A DNA stretch of 64,000 bases, taken from contig CBESWG010000007.1 of assembly GCA_965533275.1 (NCBI GenBank), positions 1 to 64,000 of the forward strand, written 5' to 3'. This document shows, piece after piece, positions 58,652 to 64,000 of the stretch. Position numbers and translations under genes: made by a program. The notes beneath the pieces are model-generated. The model had not been told where the DNA came from. It did no database searches and saw only the letters and a list, made by a program, of their open reading frames with translations. Position 1 is the stretch's first letter; every line of letters begins with the position of its first letter. This stretch comes from JAUXEH01 sp965533275. Its GTDB lineage: Bacteria; Acidobacteriota; Aminicenantia; Aminicenantales; Aminicenantaceae.

Positions 58652-61603
58652 TCAATCCAGGATAGGATCATTCCTGATCCGGATCTTTCCTACCTCAATG
58701 ATTGAGCCCACCGTCAGAGTCACACGATAGACACCGGGTGCCGCATCCCTGTCGGACAGCTCCTGACCGAAGAGGTCACGGCCCTCTGAATACGATGCAA
58801 AATTCCGAGTCAGCTGGCGGTGGATGCTGTTCAGGGCACGATCTGTCTCAGCCTGCCCCAGCCTACCCCGGAGTCCCTTCACTTCGTCCCGTTCGTCAGG
58901 TGCCGACACCAGCGTTTCCAATTCCTTAAGGACAGAAACCAGACGGACCTTGAATGCCAGGACCTCGTCTTCTTGAGGCGGAAACCGCAAATCCCAGCGG
59001 GCTTGATTTATGCCGGCTTTTCCTCGCACCACAAGCTCGCGTTTGTATTGACCTGTGATATCCTCGATCTGAATACGGATCGTTTCTTCCGGAACCGATT
59101 TCAGGTAGAAATGGATCGCCGCCCCGCGTGGTGGATTTTCACCCCGAAACTTAAAAAAACTCTGCTGTCTCCCCAGAGAAACATTCTGCCATTTCGTGGC
59201 AGTACGGCTCTCAAAGAGATGGACATCCTTGGCCAGGACCTCTTGGTTAAGCTGCTGCAGCGGAGTGATGTCATCGGCGATCCATATGCTGCGGCCGTGC
59301 GTCCCTGCCACCAGATCATAATCCCTCGAGTGGATGACCAGATCGTGGAAGGCGACGGTGGGCATGTCGTTCATGAAACGGCTCCAGTTCCTGCCCCCGT
59401 TTATGCTCACGAAACAGGCAAACTCTGAGCCCACGAACAACAACTCCGGGTTCACCGGATCTTCCCGCACAACATAAAGGCTGTGGCCATCAGGCAGCGG
59501 CCCGGAAAGATCCACCCAGGTCCTGCCGAAATCCGTTGTCTTATATACGTAGGGAGCGAAATTATCGCTGCGATGCCCATCGAAAGTCACATAGGCCGTG
59601 CCTGCGGAGTGATGCGATGCATCCACCCGGCTGCACCATATTCTCGAAGGCACATCCGATAGGTTCGGCCGCGTATTTGTCCAAGACGCGCCGGCGTCAC
59701 GCGTGACCTGGACATTCCCGTCGTCTGTTCCCACCCAGAGCACGGCCGGATCCAACGGGGATTCCGAAATGGTAATGATGGTGCAGTGGTTTTCCGCCCC
59801 GGTCACTTCGTGGGTGAGACCGCCCGAATCGGAGGAGTTCCGTTTGGCAGGATCGTTGGTGGTGAGGTCGGGACTGATGATCCGCCAGCTGTCACCACGG
59901 TCTACCGATCTGAACAGGTGGTTTCCCCCGAAAAAGATGGTCCGGGGATTGTGCTGAGAGATGATCACCGGGCTGCTCCAGTTGTAGCGGAACTGGGGAG
60001 GGAGCAGGCTGGAGTACTGGCTGCGGCTGGGATATCGCCAAAGCCAATGTTCCCCGGGAAAGATGGAATAGCGGATCGGTGTTTCTGGAAAATCCGGATC
60101 GAAATAGTCGGAGAAATTGAGGATACTTTCCGGCCGGGGAGAGATGAGTTTGAAATCTCGGGTTTCCATGTTGATCCGCCCCAGACCCCCCACATGACAC
60201 ACGGTGTAGACTGTGCGCCAATCCGTGGGATCGACCTGCATGTGGAATCCGTCTCCTCCGTTCACCTCGATATTGTGATCGTTGAGGATCCCATTTCGGT
60301 CGCGGCTGTTGCTGGGCCCCCCGAACCCCCCGATGTCCTGCATGCCACCGTAAACCCAGTAGGGATCCCGCATGTCCACCCCGATCGCATAGTACTGGGC
60401 GATGGCCATGTTGTTGAACGAGAGGAAGGATTTGCCTCCATCGATGGTCAGGTGGGCCCCTTGATCTGATGCTGTATAAAATACGTTTTTGTCCTGGGGC
60501 GAGATCCAGAGGTCATGGTCATCTCCCCCGGCTCCGCGCCAGGGCTTCCCCGAAAATGTCTTTCCTCCATCTTTTGAGAACTGAAAAATACGGGCGATGA
60601 CATAGATCAGGTCGTCATCCAGAGGATTGATGGCGATACGCCCGTGATACATCGGTCGACTGGTGTGCCGGAGCAGATACCTCCAGCTTTCGCCGCCATC
60701 ATCGGAGCGATACACGCCTGGCCCGGGAACGCTCATGTCGGCCGGAAGCTTGTCGCTGGCTTCCACGCTGGCAACAACTGTCTGTGGATCGCTGCGGTAT
60801 ATGTCGATCCCGATGCGGCCCAGCTCTCCCTCGGGAAGTCCTTTGGTGAGCCTCTCCCAACTGTTTCCCCCATCGGTGCTCTTGAAGATGCCGCTGTTGG
60901 AACCTCCGCTGGTGAAGGTCCATGGTTTGCGCAGCCGATGGTACATAGCAGTATAAAGCACATCCGGATCTGTAGGATGCATCTTGATCTCTGTACAGCC
61001 GGTTTTGCCGTCATCCGGAAGGCCGTTCGTCAATTTGACCCAGGTTTTTCCGCCGTCCAGAGTTCTGTAAAGGCCGCGTGATCCGGAGTAACCCCACAGG
61101 CTCCCGATTGCGGCGACATAGACGATGTCCGGATCGGAAGGATGGGTGGCGATGCGGGCGATCTGGAAGGTGTCTTCGAGCCCCATGCGGGAGAAAGTTT
61201 TACCCCCATCGGTGGATTTGTAGACGCCATCGCCCCATCCGCTGCTGTTGCGGTTGTTCGCCTCGCCGGTGCCGACCCAGATGATCTGGGGATCTCCCTG
61301 ATAAAAGGCCACATCCCCGATAGAGCCGGAGCCGTAATCATCAAAAATGGGAGTCCAGGTCTGGCCCGCGTTGTGAGATTTGAAAACGCCGCCTGAGGCA
61401 CTCCCGACCAGCACCACACGCCAATCGGTATCGAGAGCATCCAGTGCCGATATGCGGCCCATCATATTGGCTGGCCCGATGTTCCGCCACCGGAAGCTTT
61501 GAAACAGCTGGTCTCCGGATGCCTGGGCAAAAAGCGGACTGCTCGAAACCAAGCTCAGCGCGCATATCGCCAATATTGCTCCTCTGTGTATCAGCCTTCT
61601 CAT
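58652..61603 (-). CDS. Secreted BNR/sortilin-type beta-propeller protein ('glycosyl hydrolase'-like)
   Basis: 983 residues from ATG 61603 (AGGAG 7 bases upstream). Signal peptide ends SSPLFAQ. At least six BNR/Asp-box repeats of the S-x-D-G-G-x-T-W type occur: KSHNAGQTWTPI, KSTDGGKTFSRM, RTLDGGKTWVKL, KSTDGGNSWERL, RSDDGGESWRYL, RSVDRGDSWRII and VTRDAGASWTNT. They build a tandem ten-bladed or double propeller as in Vps10/sortilin and GH74-like proteins. The C-terminal 200 residues (after DDITPLQQLN) form a beta-rich domain. Homologues are usually annotated glycosyl hydrolases without proof, and I see no clear catalytic pair. The stop adjoins the convergent sulfatase. Confidence 0.88.
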   Translation of the reverse strand: MRRLIHRGAILAICALSLVSSSPLFAQASGDQLFQSFRWRNIGPANMMGRISALDALDTDWRVVLVGSASGGVFKSHNAGQTWTPIFDDYGSGSIGDVAFYQGDPQIIWVGTGEANNRNSSGWGDGVYKSTDGGKTFSRMGLEDTFQIARIATHPSDPDIVYVAAIGSLWGYSGSRGLYRTLDGGKTWVKLTNGLPDDGKTGCTEIKMHPTDPDVLYTAMYHRLRKPWTFTSGGSNSGIFKSTDGGNSWERLTKGLPEGELGRIGIDIYRSDPQTVVASVEASDKLPADMSVPGPGVYRSDDGGESWRYLLRHTSRPMYHGRIAINPLDDDLIYVIARIFQFSKDGGKTFSGKPWRGAGGDDHDLWISPQDKNVFYTASDQGAHLTIDGGKSFLSFNNMAIAQYYAIGVDMRDPYWVYGGMQDIGGFGGPSNSRDRNGILNDHNIEVNGGDGFHMQVDPTDWRTVYTVCHVGGLGRINMETRDFKLISPRPESILNFSDYFDPDFPETPIRYSIFPGEHWLWRYPSRSQYSSLLPPQFRYNWSSPVIISQHNPRTIFFGGNHLFRSVDRGDSWRIISPDLTTNDPAKRNSSDSGGLTHEVTGAENHCTIITISESPLDPAVLWVGTDDGNVQVTRDAGASWTNTRPNLSDVPSRIWCSRVDASHHSAGTAYVTFDGHRSDNFAPYVYKTTDFGRTWVDLSGPLPDGHSLYVVREDPVNPELLFVGSEFACFVSINGGRNWSRFMNDMPTVAFHDLVIHSRDYDLVAGTHGRSIWIADDITPLQQLNQEVLAKDVHLFESRTATKWQNVSLGRQQSFFKFRGENPPRGAAIHFYLKSVPEETIRIQIEDITGQYKRELVVRGKAGINQARWDLRFPPQEDEVLAFKVRLVSVLKELETLVSAPDERDEVKGLRGRLGQAETDRALNSIHRQLTRNFASYSEGRDLFGQELSDRDAAPGVYRVTLTVGSIIEVGKIRIRNDPILD

Positions 61604-61698
61604 GTTTTCTTCTCCTTTCTGATGCGGCAATATTGTGAATATCAAGATCCTTGAAAACGGTGATCCAATCGCGTGTATTGTATCATCAAAGAAATAAA

Positions 61699-61725
61699 CT
61701 AAAAATCATCGCCATTTCAAAATGG
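61699..61725 (-). terminator. Possible terminator after the ABC permease gene
   Basis: On the minus strand CCATTT-TG-AAATGG (61725-61712) is followed by GATTTTTAG. The stem is only 6 bp. Confidence 0.3.
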
Positions 61726-61829
61726 TTATTTTTACACGGAATCCGGTGCCCCCGATCTCTTATGTGCAGATATCGTCTCGAAGACCACACGCACCTTCAG
61801 GCGCAACCCCTCTGTCGGATTTTGATGCA

Positions 61830-64000
61830 CTACTCGTAGCGGAGTGCGTCTGCAGGATCCCCCAGCGCTGCCCGGATGGTCTGGAAACTCACCGTCAGCA
61901 GAGCGATGCAAAAGGCAATCGCACCTGCCAGCAGGAACAGGATGACCGGTATCCCCGTGCGGTAGGCGAAGTTCTGCAGCCAGGTGTGCATTGCGTAGTA
62001 GGCGATCGGCCACGCGATCAGGTTGGCAGCCAGCACCCATTTGGTGAAGTCTCGCGAGAGCAGGAAAACGATGTTCCCCACGGGGGCGCCCAGCACCTTG
62101 CGGATGCCGATCTCCTTGATGCGCCGCTCGGCCGTGAAGGAAGCTAGGCCGAACAGGCCCAGGCAGGCGATGAAGATGGCCAGGAGGGAGAACACTCCGA
62201 ACACCTGCCCCAGTTTTTCCTCTGTGCGGTAGAGGCTGTCGAAGTTCTCATCGATGAAAAAATAGTCGAAGGGATAGTTGGGGCGCAGCTCGGTCCAGCG
62301 TTCCTTGAGGAAACCCATGGTCGTGGGGATGTCTTCCGGCCGGATGCGGACGATCACATGCCGGTAATCGGGCTGCAGGTAGAACACGATGGGCGCGATC
62401 TCCTGATGAAGGGACTCGAAGTGAAAATCCCGGACCACACCGATGATCTTACCTGTCCTGGGTCCGTAGCCGATGGAGCGGCCCAGGGCATCTTCCGCCG
62501 TCCAACCCAGGCCCTTCACCGCGGCCTCGTTTAGGATGAACGCCTCCTTGAGGTCGGTGGGAAACTCCCGCGAAAAATTGCGCCCCGACGTCATCTCCAT
62601 CTGGAAGGTCGGGATGAAATCATGTGAAACCCGGACAAAGGCGATGCGGAAGTTGACGGGATCAGCGCTATCGCCGCTGATCACCCGGGCGCCCGAAGAA
62701 TCGAGCAGCCTCCCCGAGGGCACCCTCCGCGCGGCCGCCACCGAGACGATTCCCGGATGGGCTTGAAGCTGTGTGCGCAGGGAATCGAAGCGCTGCCGGA
62801 TGAGGTTCGATGTGGGAAGGACCACGACCTGCTCCCGGTTGAATCCCAGGCCCTTGCTGCGGCTGTAGCGGAGCTGCTGGAAGACCACGGCCACGGAGAT
62901 GATCAGGATGATCGAGATAGCGAACTGGGACACGACCAGGGTGGTCCGGAAAAGGGAACCCCCTCTCCCTGCCGGGCCCCGGGTACCCTTGAGCACCTGC
63001 ACCGGCCGGAAGGAGGAGAGGATGAAGGCGGGATAGCTGCCCGCCACGATCCCGACGATCACCGCGATGAGCAGGAGCCCCAGGAGCAGCTCCGGATTCT
63101 GCAGGAGGCCGAAGCCCAGGTCCCGCTCCACGAACCGGCCGAAGGCGGGGAGCACGATTGCAACCAGGATCACGGCCAGGACCAGGGCGAAGAATGCCAG
63201 CAGGAGGGACTCGCTCAAAAACTGCCGGATGAGATCCGATCTTCGGGCGCCCACCACCTTGCGCATGCCCACTTCCCGGGATCGGATCGAGGAACGGGCC
63301 GTGGACAGGTTCATGAAATTGATGCAGGCGATGAGCAGCACGAACAGGGCGATGGCGGAAAAAATGTAGATGTACACGATGTTGCTGTTGGGCTCGATCT
63401 CTGAATCCAGGTGGGACGTCAGGTGGATGTCGGTCAGGCGCTGGAAATGAAGGGTGTTGGACCTGTGATAGTCCTCCCCTTTGTGGCGGTCCAGGAAGGC
63501 CGGAACCTGAGCCTTGAGGAGCCCGATGTCGTAGTCTGGGGGCATCAACAGATAGGAGGCGTAGTTGTTGCTGCTCCAGTTCTCGAACTCGCGCGGCCCA
63601 TACATCTGCTTGAGCGAAGCCAGGGAAACGATGATCTCGAAATGGAAGTGGGAGTTGGGTGGGGCGGCACGGACAATACCCGTGACCTTGCCGTCGATGC
63701 GGTTCTCGAGCTTGAGAGTCTGTCCCAGAGGATCCTTGTCCCCGAAATACTTTTGCGCAGCTTTTTCCGAGATCACGAGGGTGAAGGGATCACGGAGAAC
63801 GGTCCTGGGATCACCCACCAGGAGCTCGAAGGAAAACACGGAAAAGATATTCTCCTCGGCAAAGATGATGCCTTCCTCCATGAAGTGCCGGTCTTCATGG
63901 CTGCACAGCATGCGGCCGGGGCTCTGTATGCGCACCGCCTCCTCGATGTCGGGGAAGTCGTTGAGGAGGAGCGGCGTGATGGGAGGCGCGACATGTCCGA
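61830..64000 (-). CDS. ABC transporter permease, MacB/FtsX type, partial (5' end outside window)
   Basis: Reading leftwards from base 64000 the frame is open without a start (GHVAPPITPLLLNDFPDIEEAV...), so the N-terminus is outside; about 722 residues remain. The first part is the periplasmic MacB_PCD domain (FELLVGDPRTVLRDPFTLVISEKAAQKYFGDKDPLGQTL). An FtsX core follows with LIACINFMNLSTARSSIRSREVGMRKVVGARRSDLIRQFLSES. A second PCD-like domain and a second FtsX core (FGLASFTAERRIKEIGIRKVLGAPVGNIVFLLSRDFTKWV) complete the duplicated architecture seen in Bacteroidota and Acidobacteriota. It is an inner-membrane mechanotransmission or export permease; its ATPase should lie upstream. Confidence 0.92.
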   Translation of the reverse strand, partial: GHVAPPITPLLLNDFPDIEEAVRIQSPGRMLCSHEDRHFMEEGIIFAEENIFSVFSFELLVGDPRTVLRDPFTLVISEKAAQKYFGDKDPLGQTLKLENRIDGKVTGIVRAAPPNSHFHFEIIVSLASLKQMYGPREFENWSSNNYASYLLMPPDYDIGLLKAQVPAFLDRHKGEDYHRSNTLHFQRLTDIHLTSHLDSEIEPNSNIVYIYIFSAIALFVLLIACINFMNLSTARSSIRSREVGMRKVVGARRSDLIRQFLSESLLLAFFALVLAVILVAIVLPAFGRFVERDLGFGLLQNPELLLGLLLIAVIVGIVAGSYPAFILSSFRPVQVLKGTRGPAGRGGSLFRTTLVVSQFAISIILIISVAVVFQQLRYSRSKGLGFNREQVVVLPTSNLIRQRFDSLRTQLQAHPGIVSVAAARRVPSGRLLDSSGARVISGDSADPVNFRIAFVRVSHDFIPTFQMEMTSGRNFSREFPTDLKEAFILNEAAVKGLGWTAEDALGRSIGYGPRTGKIIGVVRDFHFESLHQEIAPIVFYLQPDYRHVIVRIRPEDIPTTMGFLKERWTELRPNYPFDYFFIDENFDSLYRTEEKLGQVFGVFSLLAIFIACLGLFGLASFTAERRIKEIGIRKVLGAPVGNIVFLLSRDFTKWVLAANLIAWPIAYYAMHTWLQNFAYRTGIPVILFLLAGAIAFCIALLTVSFQTIRAALGDPADALRYE

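Overview
The window is a 64 kb piece of a bacterial chromosome of moderately high GC content. No rRNA, tRNA, CRISPR array, phage or intact transposon was recognised. The gene set suggests a heterotrophic, peptide- and glycan-using bacterium of the Acidobacteriota / Candidatus Aminicenantes type. The clues are two secreted 6-bladed beta-propeller proteins, a BNR-repeat 'glycosyl hydrolase' giant, MacB/FtsX-type permeases, an HTH regulator fused to FG-GAP repeats, a zinc-ribbon/TolB-like/TPR protein, Tat-exported Gfo/Idh/MocA and sugar-isomerase proteins, and an unusual density of secreted peptidases. This placement is inference from gene families; there is no marker gene to settle it.

Layout. 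1-5.2 kb (minus strand): C69 dipeptidase with a small secreted partner gene, then a translationally coupled transporter / 55-residue membrane protein / aspartoacylase-like M14 operon. 5.4-9.9 kb (plus): S9A oligopeptidase, the remnant of a SnoaL-like gene, and Tex. 9.9-11.6 kb: a beta-propeller gene bracketed by four copies of a hairpin element whose loop is conserved while the stems differ. 11.6-14.8 kb: Tat Gfo/Idh/MocA oxidoreductase, then (minus) a thymidylate-synthase-family protein paired with a corrinoid protein. 15-20 kb: S9 peptidase, SRPBCC protein, FetAB-like ABC exporter, TPR protein. 20-26 kb: DUF1080 lipoprotein, Tat sugar isomerase, glucuronokinase-like GHMP kinase and a complete TRAP transporter, plausibly a uronate or sugar-acid uptake and phosphorylation module.

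26-38 kb: S33 peptidase lipoprotein, GH37 trehalase-like enzyme, an M28-M19 double metallopeptidase, CBM9-like protein, SpoIIE/PP2C phosphatase with HAMP, and an amino-acid permease overlapping an exported O-methyltransferase. 38-48 kb: zinc-ribbon/TolB/TPR protein, LMW phosphatase plus nitrilase pair, membrane-bound serine hydrolase, VanW protein, PLP decarboxylase and a secreted DUF711 protein. 48-64 kb: second beta-propeller, serine hydrolase downstream of the HTH/FG-GAP regulator, acyl-ACP thioesterase, HerA-like ATPase, secreted EEP-family protein, Tat sulfatase, BNR-repeat protein and an ABC permease cut by the window end.

Together the genes describe peptide scavenging (C69, M14-like, S9 x2, S33, M28, M19 and permeases) plus breakdown of sulfated or acidic glycans. 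The most unusual signals are the conserved-loop hairpin family at 9.9-11.6 kb, the thymidylate-synthase-like/corrinoid pair, the overlapping small membrane gene at 3.7-3.9 kb and the M28-M19 fusion.
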